A stretch of DNA of 60,092 nucleotides from Prochlorococcus sp. AG-402-K22 (GCA_003216755.1 QCIJ01000009.1:1-60092), one strand, 5' to 3'. Positions 49,655 through 59,764 are shown, counted from the stretch's first letter. The notes: a model not told the origin generated them from the sequence alone. Translations and numbers: made by a program.

Positions 49655-52092
49655 GCGAGAAAGTTTTCTAGTCGAAAACAATTTTCAAGATATTCGCCTT
49701 TATCTAATTTTAAAAAGTTAATTAAGAAATTTGTTTTATTAGATTTAAAATTTAATTTATCGAAGTCTAATCTAGCGGATTTATTTTTATTAGTTTCAAT
49801 ATCAAGATAATAGTTACTTGGTAAAATTTTGAGAAAATAATCGTTTTTAATTTGCGTTCTTTCATTTAAATATCCCAAACTGTATTCATTTGCGTAATAA
49901 ATTTCATTACTATTCAAACAAAAGATTTTTCCTTGCTTAGAAACTAAATAAATATTTTCTCCATTTTGATAGGAACAACAAGAAACAACTTGTTCAGTGG
50001 GGAAAAGTTTTGCAATCATTAAACCTTGAGATTGTTTTGTAGTCGGCGTTATAGTTTTATTTGATAAACTAAATTTAAAAAGTCTTCCAATAGAGGTTAA
50101 TATTAGTAAATTTTTTTCTTCACTAGAAACAAATGAATCAATTGTTTTTATATTATTTTTTAATTTTGTTATCCCAAAAGATCTATTACTTTTTATCATA
50201 TCCTCATCAAACAAAACCTTTTTGAATCTTCCATCTGAATTCAATATGCATAAGTAATTTTTAATTTCTTTTTTTATTGAATGAAAATTTATTATTTCAT
50301 TCATAGTAATATTTCCAAGTATTTTATTATCTAATTTATAGTCATTATTAATATTTGACTCCCAATCGATACGAAAAACTTTTCCTGTGTTAGTTATTCC
50401 AATTATTTTTAAATTTTTTTCAACATTACATATAAATTTTTGAATATTTTTATTATCTATAATTTTATTTACATCTTCGAACGATTTCTTATAATTACTT
50501 AAAATCATTCTTCTTAAATAGAATCTATTATCTATACATAATTTAGTTTTTTTATTTATTAAGTCTTCTAATATATGATTATTAATTGTTTCTAATTCTT
50601 CATTTTGATCAATATTTTCAAGCAGTTTTGTTTTTCTTTTGACATTATATTTTTTCTTTAGTTTTAATAATTCCTCTATTAGTAATTCAAGTAATAATTT
50701 TCTTTCATTCAATAATTTTATAAAATAATTCTTTTTTTCTTGTAATTGTTTTATATCATCATCTATTTGATTTCTCTCCAGATTTGTTAATTTTTTTAGT
50801 GGCATATCCAGAACTGAATTTGCTTGCTTTTCACTCAAGGAAAAATTTTCAATTAGTTTTGATTTGGCTTCTCCAGAATTTTCTGAGACTTCAATAATTT
50901 CAATAACTCTTTTTATTTCTTTTGTTGCTTTAGACAAACCCTCTGATATTTCTAGTTTTTCAAGAGTATTTTTTAGAAAATAATTAGTTCTCTTTCTAAT
51001 AGTTTCTTCTCGGAATTCTAGAAAATAGTTAAGATATTGCCTTAAGTTTAGTTGAACAGGTTTACCTTTAATTAAAGTTAAAAATATAGCACCAAAGTTG
51101 GTTTGAAGGGTTGTTTTTTTATATAAATTTGAAATTACAAGTTCAGTATTAGAATCTTTTTTTAACTCTATTACAATTCTCATGCCATCTCTATCGCTTT
51201 CATCCCTAATATCAGCGATTCCATTAATTTTGTTTGCATTAACAAGTTCAGCTAGTTTTTCAATCCAACCTGCTTTACTAATTTGATAAGGAAGTTCTGT
51301 AATGATTAATGCATTTCTTTTGTGTTTACCTTTGCCTAAATTTATTTCCTCTTTATTTAATACCCCTCTAATTATTATTGATCCTTTCCCCGTTTCGTAA
51401 AGTTCCTCTATTGCTTGACTATAAATTAATTCTCCGCCAGTAGGGAAATCAGGTCCTTTAATAATTTTAGAAAGTTTTTTATTACTTATATCTTTATTTT
51501 CTACTAACGCAATTAAACCATCTACTATTTCTCCAAGGTTGTGAGGAGGGATGTTTGTTGCCATTCCAACAGCAATTCCTGATGATCCGTTTAGTAATAA
51601 AAATGGAAGTTGAGCTGGAAGAACATCTGGTTCTTTTTGTGAACCGTCAAAGTTATTTGAGAAGTTTACGGTTTCTGATCCAATTTCTTCTAGAAATCCT
51701 TTATGAGCTATTGGAGCTAATCTGGTTTCAGTGTATCTCATCGCCGCTGGTGGATCATTATCTACAGATCCAAAATTTCCATGGCCGTCTAGGGTTGGAT
51801 ATTTAGTTGAAAAATTTTGAACTAGCCTCACTAAGGCATCATATACTGCTTGATCTCCATGTGGATGGTACTTTCCGAGGACATCTCCAACTACCCTTGC
51901 ACACTTTCTAAATGGCCTATCTGGTGTTAAGCCTAGTTCGTACATTGCAAATAGTATTCTTCTCTGTACAGGTTTTAGGCCGTCTCTTGCGTCGGGTAAA
52001 GCACGTCCAACAATCACACTCATTGCATACTCAAGATAAGAACGTTGCATTTCTTCTTGGAGTGAGATAGAAGTGAAGTTTTTCTTATCCAT
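49651..52092 (-). CDS. type IIA DNA topoisomerase subunit A (GyrA/ParC-like)
   Basis: DNA breakage-reunion subunit of 813 residues. Start [24 protein letters not shown] is partly standard; [34 protein letters not shown] and RYTETRL with catalytic Tyr120 are intact. The position of E. coli GyrA Ser83 is a Gln here. Residues about 330-480 form the coiled-coil gate, and the end is a divergent beta-pinwheel domain that is Lys/Asn-rich. I find no GyrA box (QRRGGRG-like), so it may not supercoil like a canonical gyrase A; ParC-like or a second GyrA paralogue are both possible, so no gene symbol is given. Convergent with purF; upstream TPR gene lies on the same strand. Confidence 0.88.
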   Translation of the reverse strand: MDKKNFTSISLQEEMQRSYLEYAMSVIVGRALPDARDGLKPVQRRILFAMYELGLTPDRPFRKCARVVGDVLGKYHPHGDQAVYDALVRLVQNFSTKYPTLDGHGNFGSVDNDPPAAMRYTETRLAPIAHKGFLEEIGSETVNFSNNFDGSQKEPDVLPAQLPFLLLNGSSGIAVGMATNIPPHNLGEIVDGLIALVENKDISNKKLSKIIKGPDFPTGGELIYSQAIEELYETGKGSIIIRGVLNKEEINLGKGKHKRNALIITELPYQISKAGWIEKLAELVNANKINGIADIRDESDRDGMRIVIELKKDSNTELVISNLYKKTTLQTNFGAIFLTLIKGKPVQLNLRQYLNYFLEFREETIRKRTNYFLKNTLEKLEISEGLSKATKEIKRVIEIIEVSENSGEAKSKLIENFSLSEKQANSVLDMPLKKLTNLERNQIDDDIKQLQEKKNYFIKLLNERKLLLELLIEELLKLKKKYNVKRKTKLLENIDQNEELETINNHILEDLINKKTKLCIDNRFYLRRMILSNYKKSFEDVNKIIDNKNIQKFICNVEKNLKIIGITNTGKVFRIDWESNINNDYKLDNKILGNITMNEIINFHSIKKEIKNYLCILNSDGRFKKVLFDEDMIKSNRSFGITKLKNNIKTIDSFVSSEEKNLLILTSIGRLFKFSLSNKTITPTTKQSQGLMIAKLFPTEQVVSCCSYQNGENIYLVSKQGKIFCLNSNEIYYANEYSLGYLNERTQIKNDYFLKILPSNYYLDIETNKNKSARLDFDKLNFKSNKTNFLINFLKLDKGEYLENCFRLENFLA

Positions 52093-52169
52093 TAGGGTTC
52101 AAAATTGAATATTTATTAATTAACTAAATTAAGACTAATAGGTAAACAAATATTTACCAGTATCGAAAT

Positions 52170-53034
52170 TTAAGAAGATGTATCTATTTTGGATTTTGCT
52201 AATCCTACATCGTTTTTTAGCTGTTTATTTTGTAAAAGGATTTCTGTTGAAGCTTGTAGTTTTTCTCCCCATAATTGTTCTTTTCTATAATTATGATTAA
52301 CATAATTCGGATTTTTTGCTAAAGCTTTTTTTGCAAGTTTAAGTGCTTGTTTAAGATTTTTTAACCTTAAACATGATGCAAGTCCAAGTAATGGTTCAGC
52401 GTTATCTTCAATCGAGATTGCTTTTTCAAAAAGTTTGATTGATAGAGCTATATCGTTTTTTTCAAAATAAGCTAAACCTTGATTATTGAACGCTTGCCAG
52501 AAATCAGGTTTAATTTTTATAGATCTATCAAATAACTTAATAGCTTTAAAGTAATTTTTTTCCATTAATAAAATATTCCCTAATTGGAAGATAGCTTTAT
52601 GGTTATTTGGTTCAATCCTTAATCCATTTTCCAAAGCATTCTTTGCCTTGTTTTGTTGTGAAATTTTTAAGTAAATATTACTTTTAGCAAAATAGATTTC
52701 GCTAATATTTGGATTAATATTTTGGGCTTTATCTAATGAATTTAAAGCGTTTTTGTATAAATTGTTAGCTACCTGTGCTTCAGATAAAATCAACCATAGT
52801 TTTTCATCTTTTGCATTAATCTTTACAGCTAATTTAGCTAAGTTAAGACTGTCTTCGTATTGTCCAAAAAATAAAAGTTGATATGCTTTTTTGCCAATAG
52901 ATAAACTTTCATTTTTTAAATTTTGTTTTTTTTGGGAAATAATAATAGGGAATTATAGATTGAACTTTTTCTATTTTAAGAAAGCAAAAACACATTAAAT
53001 ATATACATATTATATTTTTTAAAAACTTTCTCAT
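52170..53034 (-). pseudogene. exported TPR-repeat protein, frameshifted at a homopolymer run
   Basis: The reading frame starts at ATG 53034, overlapping the queG stop (ATGA), and encodes a signal-peptide-like MRKFLKNIICIYLMCFCFLK followed by IEKVQS, but stops after 41 codons. The TPR part is in another frame: it runs from the A8 run at 52926-52933 to 52170 (KKQNLKNESLSIGKKAYQLL, then repeats such as AKNALENGLRIEPNNHKAIFQ and AIKLFDRSIKIKPDFWQAFN). Removing one A joins the frames to a 287-residue protein with about six TPR units. It is therefore a frameshifted or slippage-dependent gene, or a sequencing error. A TTG at 52793 inside the TPR region is not a credible start. Confidence 0.75.
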
Positions 53035-54011
53035 AATTTAATTCTATTATTCCTTAGATTTGCTGCTATGTTTCTTTTCCACATCCATGGTTTAATTCTT
53101 TTTAAGGTAGTTCCTTTAAGATTTTTTTCCCAAGTTTTATCATTCCAATTTAAAGAATCAATACTAAGATTTTTCATCCATTCTTTAGGAGTATTTTCAA
53201 AAGTATTATTGTAAGGCACGGACTTATTCCAAGGGCATACATCTTGACAAATATCACATCCTGCGACCCATCCATTCAAATTTTCTTCTATTTTTTTTGG
53301 AATAGTTTTTTCTCTGTTTTCTATTGTGTGGTATGCAATGCATAGATCTGATTGTATAACGAAGGGCTCAACTATTGCCTTCGTTGGACAACTTTCAATA
53401 CACATATCACATTTTCCACAAAGGGATTGATGAGGTTTATCCGGGACTAAATCTTTTGTAAGGATTATAAAACCTAACGTAAACCAAGAACCATTTTTTT
53501 TGCTTATCAAATTACTATTTTTCCCTATCCAGCCAAGACCTGATTCCTCAGCCCATGCTTTTTCAAGAAGTGGAGAGGTATCTACACATATTTTCCATTT
53601 GCAATCAGGAATTTCAAGGTTAATCCATTGACCAACATTCTTTAATTTTTTATAAATTACTTTATGATAATCTTCTCCTTGGCTAAATTTTCCTATCTTG
53701 AAGCAGTTGTTGTTATTGTTGTTGTTGTTGTGTGAACTTATGTAAGTGAATCCAACGCTTAGAATACTTTTTGCATCTTTAAGAAGTGTGTCTATATTTT
53801 TTCTTCTTTCTGCTTCCATCCATTTCATATCCGCATGGTGGTTATTTGATAACCATCTTTCTAATGCATTAGTTCTTAATTTTAAGCGCGAACTGCCGGG
53901 TATTGAAGCAATTCCAGCTATGGTAAAACCTTCATAAATTGCTCTTTCTTTTAATTTTTTACTTATTTCTATTTTGTCTTGAATAGTATTGATCATTTCT
54001 TTATTATGCAT
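53031..54011 (-). CDS. queG: epoxyqueuosine reductase
   Basis: Reduces epoxyqueuosine in tRNA to queuosine using cobalamin and two 4Fe-4S clusters. The 326 residues show FTIAGIASIPGSSRLKLRTN, DTSPLLEKAWAEESGLGWIG, and two ferredoxin-type motifs: CGKCDMCIESCPTKAI and CDICQDVCPWNKSVP. A run of eight Asn interrupts the sequence around residues 95-102 and is unusual for the family, but lies in a loop before the KIGKFSQGEDYHK block. A second ATG lies five codons downstream. It overlaps the TPR gene start by 4 bases. queE and queC of the same pathway lie at 10616-11974. Confidence 0.93.
   Translation of the reverse strand: MHNKEMINTIQDKIEISKKLKERAIYEGFTIAGIASIPGSSRLKLRTNALERWLSNNHHADMKWMEAERRKNIDTLLKDAKSILSVGFTYISSHNNNNNNNNCFKIGKFSQGEDYHKVIYKKLKNVGQWINLEIPDCKWKICVDTSPLLEKAWAEESGLGWIGKNSNLISKKNGSWFTLGFIILTKDLVPDKPHQSLCGKCDMCIESCPTKAIVEPFVIQSDLCIAYHTIENREKTIPKKIEENLNGWVAGCDICQDVCPWNKSVPYNNTFENTPKEWMKNLSIDSLNWNDKTWEKNLKGTTLKRIKPWMWKRNIAANLRNNRIKL
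53706..53729 (-). repeat. triplet repeat coding for poly-asparagine in queG
   Basis: Eight consecutive Asn codons (AAC x4, AAT, AAC x3 on the coding strand) form a short in-frame triplet repeat. Expansion or contraction would keep the frame. Confidence 0.85.
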
Positions 54012-54090
54012 AGCATTTTTTTAAAAGTTATTTTTTAGCAAAGAAACTAATAAATAATTTAAATTTATTAAAAAAAAATATATCCTAACT

Positions 54091-54132
54091 TAGTAAAAAT
54101 AGTAAAATTATTAGTAAAGTAAATATAGTAAG
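54091..54132 (+). repeat. TAGTAAA direct repeats in divergent promoter region
   Basis: TAGTAAA occurs at 54091, 54100 and 54112 and as TAGTAAG at 54126, with starts 9, 12 and 14 bases apart, in the 131 bases between the divergent queG and DUF502 genes. They may be regulator sites or just AT-rich slippage. Confidence 0.4.
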
Positions 54133-54142
54133 AAACGTTATT

Positions 54143-54880
54143 TTGGTTGAATCTAATCAAAACCAAGATTCGAACCTAGGATCTAGGCTTCAACAGGATC
54201 TAAAAAATGATCTTATAGCTGGTTTGTTGGTTGTAATACCTCTTGCAACAACAATCTGGCTTTCATCATTGGTTAGTAAATTTGTTTTAACATTAGTTAC
54301 TTCTGTTCCGAAGCAATTAAATCCTTTTATTAATTTAAATCCTTTATTACAAGATTTAATTAATCTTACTTTGGGTTTAACTGTTCCTTTGTTAGCCATT
54401 TTGCTTATAGGCTTAATGGCGAGAAATTTTGTAGGAAGATGGCTATTAGAATTTGGAGAAGGTACGTTATCAAAAATTCCTGTAGCAGGAGCAGTTTATA
54501 AAACTCTTAAACAATTGCTTGAAACTTTTTTAAGTAATAAATCTAATCGGTTTAGAAGGGTTGTTTTAGTTGAATATCCACGAGAAGGTTTGTATAGTGT
54601 AGGCTTTGTAACTGGTGATGTTGGCCCTTCTCTGCAGCCTGAATTGGAAGAAAAGTTGCTAAGTGTTTTTATTCCTACTGCGCCAAACCCAACTACCGGT
54701 TGGTACACATTGGTCCCCGAGTCTTCTGTTAAAGATTTGGATATTTCTGTCGAAGATGCTTTTAGAACAATTATCTCGGCAGGGATTGTCAATCCAGATG
54801 AGAAAAATAACACCACAAATCCAACATTTTCAAAATTATTTTCTCAATTACGCGCTTCCACTAATACTTCTTCCTCTTAG
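54143..54880 (+). CDS. DUF502 family membrane protein
   Basis: Protein of 245 residues in the DUF502 family (function unknown, conserved in cyanobacteria and plants). Two hydrophobic segments, about 25-47 and 73-96, carry IAGLLVVIPLATTIWL and LTLGLTVPLLAILLIGLMARNF. After them GEGTLSKIPVAGAVYKTLKQ is the family signature, then a soluble C-terminal domain (VVLVEYPREGLYSVGFVTGD; FIPTAPNPTTGWYTLVP). The start is TTG 54143, since the family begins with a similar polar lead; the next ATG is too far inside. The stop is 3 bases before the nusB ATG. Confidence 0.88.
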   Translation: MVESNQNQDSNLGSRLQQDLKNDLIAGLLVVIPLATTIWLSSLVSKFVLTLVTSVPKQLNPFINLNPLLQDLINLTLGLTVPLLAILLIGLMARNFVGRWLLEFGEGTLSKIPVAGAVYKTLKQLLETFLSNKSNRFRRVVLVEYPREGLYSVGFVTGDVGPSLQPELEEKLLSVFIPTAPNPTTGWYTLVPESSVKDLDISVEDAFRTIISAGIVNPDEKNNTTNPTFSKLFSQLRASTNTSSS

Positions 54881-54883
54881 TTG

Positions 54884-55510
54884 ATGCATAATAGATCCCT
54901 TTCAAGAGAATTATCTTTAATTTCTTTAAGTTTGATAAAAGATAAAGGTGATTTTAAATTAAATAAATCGCAGATAGAAGAGATTTTTGAATCTGCTCTG
55001 GATTCTTTAATCAACCATTGCAGAGAAGAATTAGATAATTGCGAATCAGATTTAGAAAATGCATCACAAAAAATATTAGAGAGTGAATTGCATGAAGGCA
55101 TTGATTCTTCTTTTTCAAATGTTAGAGAGGAGTTAAAAAAATCTATAAAAAAAATTGAGAGTGTAATGAATACACTCTCAGTAACTTTAGATTTTCCAAA
55201 ATTAATAGTTTCTAGTGGTCAAATTGATATCAGAGAGGATGTGAATCAGAGGATCAGTAAGATTATTAATAATATTACAATTATTGATTCTGAGATTGAT
55301 CAATCAATGGATGGTTGGAGATTAAAAAGATTACCAAAAATTGATCGTGATATTTTGCGTTTAGCATATGTAGATATTAATTTTCTGGATACACCTATTT
55401 CTGTTGCTTGTGATGAGGCAGTAAATTTAGCTAATAAGTATAGTGATATGCAAGGAAGAAAATTTATTAATGGAGTTTTAAGGAGATTACAAACAGTTAA
55501 ATTGCAATAA
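54884..55510 (+). CDS. nusB: transcription antitermination factor NusB
   Basis: RNA-binding factor that with NusE/S10 supports rRNA antitermination. The 208 residues are longer than the usual 140-150. The C-terminal NusB fold is clear (DGWRLKRLPKIDRDILRLAYVD; DTPISVACDEAVNLANKYSD; KFINGVLRRLQ), while the N-terminal section (about 1-100) is enlarged and rich in acidic helices, with ARELSLISLS-like RELSLISLSL at the start. This longer form is the one found in cyanobacteria, as I recall. ATG 54884 is used; a TTG immediately before (54881) is less likely. It follows DUF502 by 3 bases. Confidence 0.9.
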   Translation: MHNRSLSRELSLISLSLIKDKGDFKLNKSQIEEIFESALDSLINHCREELDNCESDLENASQKILESELHEGIDSSFSNVREELKKSIKKIESVMNTLSVTLDFPKLIVSSGQIDIREDVNQRISKIINNITIIDSEIDQSMDGWRLKRLPKIDRDILRLAYVDINFLDTPISVACDEAVNLANKYSDMQGRKFINGVLRRLQTVKLQ

Positions 55511-55568
55511 TTATTTGATATAAATAAATAATATTTTAAAATTTATTAAGTACGAATTATAAATATCA

Positions 55569-56798
55569 ATGACTAATACTAATTCTGATAATTCTAGAGA
55601 GTGGGCTGAGCAAGCTTATGCACTTTTAAAAAAAAAGCAGGAAGAGCAGAAGCAAGAATTAATTAAGCAGGAAGAGCAGAAGCAAGAATTAATTAAGCAG
55701 GAAGAGCAGAAGGAATACTTGATTGATAGTCTTAACACAGAAAATGTTCCAGGCCCTATTAAAACTATTGATGAAACTGAATTAGGAGAATTTGATGATA
55801 ATTTTACTTGGTCTGCGATGGTATTAGCTGCCCAAGGAAAAGAAATTGACCAAATATCGATAGATGAAATTGATTGGTTAACTAAATTAAGAAGAGGTTT
55901 AGAAGAAACTAGAAAAGGATTTGTTACTGAATTATTGGACAAATTAGGAGATGATCCTCTTACACCAGAATCTCTTGATGATTTAGAAACCTTACTAATA
56001 AGAGCTGATGTCGGGATTGACTCAACTGATAAGGTTATTAGTTCTCTTAGAAAAAAATTAAACGAAGAAGTTGTCGGTGGAGAAGCAGGAATAAAATTCT
56101 TAAAGAAGGAATTAAAATTAATTATCGATAAACCTATAAAAAATTCAGGTATCGATCTTTTAGTGCCTCAAAAGGGTAAGTTAAATGTTTGGTTACTAGT
56201 AGGAGTTAATGGTGTTGGCAAAACTACTACATTGGGAAAATTAGCTTATTTATCTTCAAGGAGTAATTATAAAACCTTGATAGCTGCAGCTGATACTTTT
56301 AGAGCTGCCGCAGTGGAACAATTAAAAGTATGGGGTGAGAGGAGTAATGTTGATGTCATATCTAATCAATCAAAAAATGCTGATCCTGCGGCTGTGGTTT
56401 TTGATGCGATTAATTCTGCAAAAAAAAGAAATGTTGACTTATTACTAGTTGATACAGCAGGAAGATTGCAAACAAAAAATAATTTGATGGATGAATTAGC
56501 TAAAATAAAAAAGATTATTGATAAAAAGGTTCCAGAAGCAATTGTTGAATCATTATTAGTTTTAGATGCAAGTCAAGGTCAAAATGGGCTAAAGCAAGCT
56601 AAAAGTTTTGCCAAATCGGCAAATTTAAGTGGAGCAATCATTACTAAATTAGACGGAACTTCTAGAGGAGGCGTTTCTTTAGCTGTTTCTGAAGAAGTTA
56701 ATTTGCCTATAAGATTTATTGGCGCTGGAGAAGGAATAAAGGATTTGAGACCCTTTAATAGTTATGAATTTGTTGAGGCTTTGCTTGCAGATAAATAA
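55569..56798 (+). CDS. ftsY: signal recognition particle receptor FtsY
   Basis: Membrane-associated SRP GTPase receptor for co-translational membrane targeting. The 409 residues have an N-terminal acidic/Gln-rich A-domain (1-100) including a tandem 10-residue repeat (EEQKQELIKQ), then NG domain: LDDLETLLIRADVGIDST, P-loop VGVNGVGKTTTLGKLA (about 211-226), DTFRAAAVEQLKVW, DTAGRLQTKNNLMDEL and TKLDGTSRGG. The end KDLRPFNSYEFVEALL is typical. Length is normal. It is 58 bases after nusB and 67 before the PP2C gene. Confidence 0.96.
   Translation: MTNTNSDNSREWAEQAYALLKKKQEEQKQELIKQEEQKQELIKQEEQKEYLIDSLNTENVPGPIKTIDETELGEFDDNFTWSAMVLAAQGKEIDQISIDEIDWLTKLRRGLEETRKGFVTELLDKLGDDPLTPESLDDLETLLIRADVGIDSTDKVISSLRKKLNEEVVGGEAGIKFLKKELKLIIDKPIKNSGIDLLVPQKGKLNVWLLVGVNGVGKTTTLGKLAYLSSRSNYKTLIAAADTFRAAAVEQLKVWGERSNVDVISNQSKNADPAAVVFDAINSAKKRNVDLLLVDTAGRLQTKNNLMDELAKIKKIIDKKVPEAIVESLLVLDASQGQNGLKQAKSFAKSANLSGAIITKLDGTSRGGVSLAVSEEVNLPIRFIGAGEGIKDLRPFNSYEFVEALLADK
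55641..55712 (+). repeat. 30-base tandem repeat inside ftsY
   Basis: Two identical 30-base units (55641-55670 and 55671-55700) and a third partial copy (55701-55712) encode EEQKQELIKQ repeats in the variable N-terminal domain of FtsY. The units are exact, suggesting recent duplication; unit length is a multiple of three so the frame is kept. Confidence 0.9.
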
Positions 56799-56865
56799 AT
56801 ATTTAATGAAATTTTTTTAAAAATTTAAATTTAATGTTAAAACATACTTATCTATTAAATTTGTT

Positions 56866-58209
56866 GTGACAAATAATCAGCAAGAAAAATTATTTTCAAA
56901 CAAATTTATCCAAAACTTTTTAGATAATGAACCTACATTATCTTTAAAAAATAAATATAAATTTGCTGAAATTGCATCTTCATTAGCATATTACTTAAAA
57001 ACTTTTTCCAACATAAATAAATTACTAGATTACATATGCTTAATTTTTAAACATGTTTTTAATGAAAAAATAATTTTCATTATCCCTTTAAACTATGAGG
57101 GAGAAATATGGTTTGAAAATATAAAAATTTCGGCTAATGATGAATGTTTTAAAATTCAAGATGAAATTAAAATGTGTTTTAATCAATTTAATTTTTCTAA
57201 AAATTTTAAAATTAAGGAAATTTTTCTTTTTGAAAATGCTTTAAAAAAATTTTTTAAAGAACATAGAATCGAAACAGAAAAGATATTATCTAGAGGTAAA
57301 TGCAGAGGTTTTATTTATATTTTCAGTAAAGATTTATCTGGTAATTCTATTACGGATGATAGTAATTTTAATTTTATTCTAAATTCTCTGGCTGTTGGAT
57401 TAGAAAATTACTGCTTAATTAAAACAAAGAAAAAGCATGAGAACGTTGATAGAGAGATTTCTACAGGAGCTGAGATACAATCTCAATTACTCCCAGATTA
57501 TTGTCCATCTATTTATGGTGTTGACCTCGCAGCACATTGTAGACCTGCTCTCCAGTTAGGCGGCGATTACTATGATTTTATGTGTTTAAAGACTAATATT
57601 TCAGAAAAAAGAAAAGAAAAAGCTAGATGGGCCTTAGTTATAGGTGATGTTATGGGTAAAGGTATTCCAGCTGGTCTTTTGATGACTATGCTTAGAGGAA
57701 TGCTGCGTGCAGAGGTTCTTACAGGTTTACCTCCGGATAGAATTTTGCATGATTTGAATCAATTGGCAATAAATGATTTAGATCAATCACATAGATTTGT
57801 GACATTATTTTATTCAGATTATGACCCCAGGACTAGAAAATTGAGATTTGCAAATGCTGCTCATAATCCTCCTTTATTATGGAAAAGCTCAGATCAGAAA
57901 ATTATTAAATTAGATGCTGAAGGATTTGTACTTGGACTACAAAAAGAAGCTGAATATCAATGTGGTGAAATCAAGCTTAGTGCAAATGATTTGGTGCTTT
58001 ATTACACTGACGGAGTAATAGATACTTCTAATTCTTTAGGTGAAAGATTTGATGAAGAAAGGTTAATTAAAATTTTTACAAGATTATGCAAACAATCTTT
58101 TACATCTCAAGAAATTTTAAATAAAATATTTAAAAAATTAGATGATTTCACAGGGCAAAATAGACATCTGGAGGATGATGCATCTATGGTTATTTTTCAA
58201 TTGAGCTAG
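56866..58209 (+). CDS. PP2C-type (SpoIIE/RsbU-like) serine phosphatase
   Basis: Protein of 447 residues with a C-terminal PPM/SpoIIE phosphatase domain. The first 190 residues are a poorly conserved sensor-like part (GAF-like fold possible, not proven). The phosphatase part shows [22 protein letters not shown] (metal Asp), [55 protein letters not shown] and DDASMVIF, a full set of metal residues. Family members dephosphorylate anti-sigma antagonists or other phosphoproteins, but no partner gene is nearby. The start is GTG 56866, since no ATG lies in a suitable place. Divergent lengths in the linker are normal. Confidence 0.87.
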   Translation: MTNNQQEKLFSNKFIQNFLDNEPTLSLKNKYKFAEIASSLAYYLKTFSNINKLLDYICLIFKHVFNEKIIFIIPLNYEGEIWFENIKISANDECFKIQDEIKMCFNQFNFSKNFKIKEIFLFENALKKFFKEHRIETEKILSRGKCRGFIYIFSKDLSGNSITDDSNFNFILNSLAVGLENYCLIKTKKKHENVDREISTGAEIQSQLLPDYCPSIYGVDLAAHCRPALQLGGDYYDFMCLKTNISEKRKEKARWALVIGDVMGKGIPAGLLMTMLRGMLRAEVLTGLPPDRILHDLNQLAINDLDQSHRFVTLFYSDYDPRTRKLRFANAAHNPPLLWKSSDQKIIKLDAEGFVLGLQKEAEYQCGEIKLSANDLVLYYTDGVIDTSNSLGERFDEERLIKIFTRLCKQSFTSQEILNKIFKKLDDFTGQNRHLEDDASMVIFQLS

Positions 58210-58270
58210 ATATTTTTTTGTCACCTATATAAAAAAATGCTTTATTAGATATATAAAGTTTTTAATTGAT

Positions 58271-59650
58271 ATGGCAAAAGTTTGGAGTAAAAGATTTGAT
58301 AATACACTTAACCCTTTCATTGAAAAGTTTAATGCTTCAATTGGTTTTGATAGAAAGCTTATTTTAGAAGATTTAGATTGTTCGATTGCCCATGCAAAAA
58401 TGCTTGGTAAAACTAAAGTTTTATCTTCTTCTGAAACTGTGGAAATAATAAATGGTCTAGAGACAATAAAAGTTGAATATTTGGAAGGCAAATTTTTTCC
58501 TAGTCCTCCCTCTGAAGATATTCATTATTGTATTGAAGAAAAACTAATTAGTTTAATTGGTGAAACAGGAAAAAAATTACATACTGGTAGAAGTAGAAAT
58601 GATCAAGTTGGCACAGATATAAGATTATGGCTAAGGAAAGAGATTGATAATCTCGAAATTTTAATAACTGATTTGCAAAAATCCTTTTTCAATCTTGCGA
58701 AAGCAAATATTTATACCTTAATTCCTGGATATACACATATGCAAAGAGCGCAACCATTATCTTTAGCTCATCATTTGTTAGCTTATTTGGAAATGTTTCA
58801 AAGAGACCAAGAAAGGTTTAAAGAAGTAAGATCAAGAGTTAATACTTCCCCATTAGGAGCTGCGGCACTAGCTGGTACAAAAATAAAAATAGATAGGAAC
58901 TTTACAGCTTCAGAATTGGGTTTTGAAAAGATATATCACAATAGTATTGATGCCGTTAGTGATAGAGATTTTTGTATAGAGTTTGTTTCTGCATCTGCTT
59001 TAGTAATGTCTCATTTGAGTAAAATTTCGGAAGAAATAATTTTATGGGTAACTGATGAATTTTCTTTTGCAAAATTAACAGACAAATGTGCTACAGGCAG
59101 TAGCTTAATGCCGCAGAAAAAAAATCCTGATGTTCCAGAATTGATAAGAGGTAAAACAGGAAGAGTGTATGGACATCTTCAAGCATTGTTAACTATGGTA
59201 AAAGGGGTACCACTTGCATATAATAAGGATTTTCAAGAGGATAAAGAACCAATATTTGATACTGCTGAGACTATATCATCTTGTATAAAAGCAATGACCA
59301 TTTTAATCAATGAAGGCATAGAATTTAAAATTGAAAATTTATCGGCTTCGGTGAAAAATGATTTTTCTAATGCGACTGATTTGGCTGATTACTTAGTTGA
59401 AAAAAATGTTCCTTTTAGGACCGCATATCAAGTTGTTGGTGAAATTGTTAAGTATTGCTCAGAGAGAAAAATCTTATTTAAAAATCTTAAAATTGAGGAT
59501 TTTAAAAAATTTCATCCTAAATTTGAAGAAGATGTTTTTGTAGATCTTGAACCATTTAATGTTGTTAAGTCAAGAACTAGTGAAGGTGGTACAGGTTTTA
59601 CTCAAGTTGAGAAGGAGATTAATAATTGGCAGAAAAAATTGTTACTTTGA
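58271..59650 (+). CDS. argH: argininosuccinate lyase
   Basis: Splits argininosuccinate into arginine and fumarate, the last step of arginine synthesis. The 459 residues contain [56 protein letters not shown], the flexible catalytic loop [20 protein letters not shown], and KDFQEDKEP. Length is standard. It follows the PP2C gene by 61 bases. argG, the partner enzyme, is at 30717 on the minus strand. Confidence 0.97.
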   Translation: MAKVWSKRFDNTLNPFIEKFNASIGFDRKLILEDLDCSIAHAKMLGKTKVLSSSETVEIINGLETIKVEYLEGKFFPSPPSEDIHYCIEEKLISLIGETGKKLHTGRSRNDQVGTDIRLWLRKEIDNLEILITDLQKSFFNLAKANIYTLIPGYTHMQRAQPLSLAHHLLAYLEMFQRDQERFKEVRSRVNTSPLGAAALAGTKIKIDRNFTASELGFEKIYHNSIDAVSDRDFCIEFVSASALVMSHLSKISEEIILWVTDEFSFAKLTDKCATGSSLMPQKKNPDVPELIRGKTGRVYGHLQALLTMVKGVPLAYNKDFQEDKEPIFDTAETISSCIKAMTILINEGIEFKIENLSASVKNDFSNATDLADYLVEKNVPFRTAYQVVGEIVKYCSERKILFKNLKIEDFKKFHPKFEEDVFVDLEPFNVVKSRTSEGGTGFTQVEKEINNWQKKLLL

Positions 59651-59764
59651 GTCTCAATTATTTTTCTACAATAAGGGTTTGCTTTCAAGTAGAATAATGA
59701 AGTATTGTAATTAAACTGCTTTTGTAGTTTTTTTAATTTTGTAATTTTCTTTGTTGAGTTTAAA

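Noticed and set aside
52791..52793. TTG as the start of the TPR protein
   Set aside because: Open frame and TPR-like helices continue upstream of it to the A8 run; the coupled ATG at 53034 supplies a signal peptide.
55641..55712. CRISPR-like array
   Set aside because: Repeats are contiguous, have no spacers and lie in the frame of FtsY.
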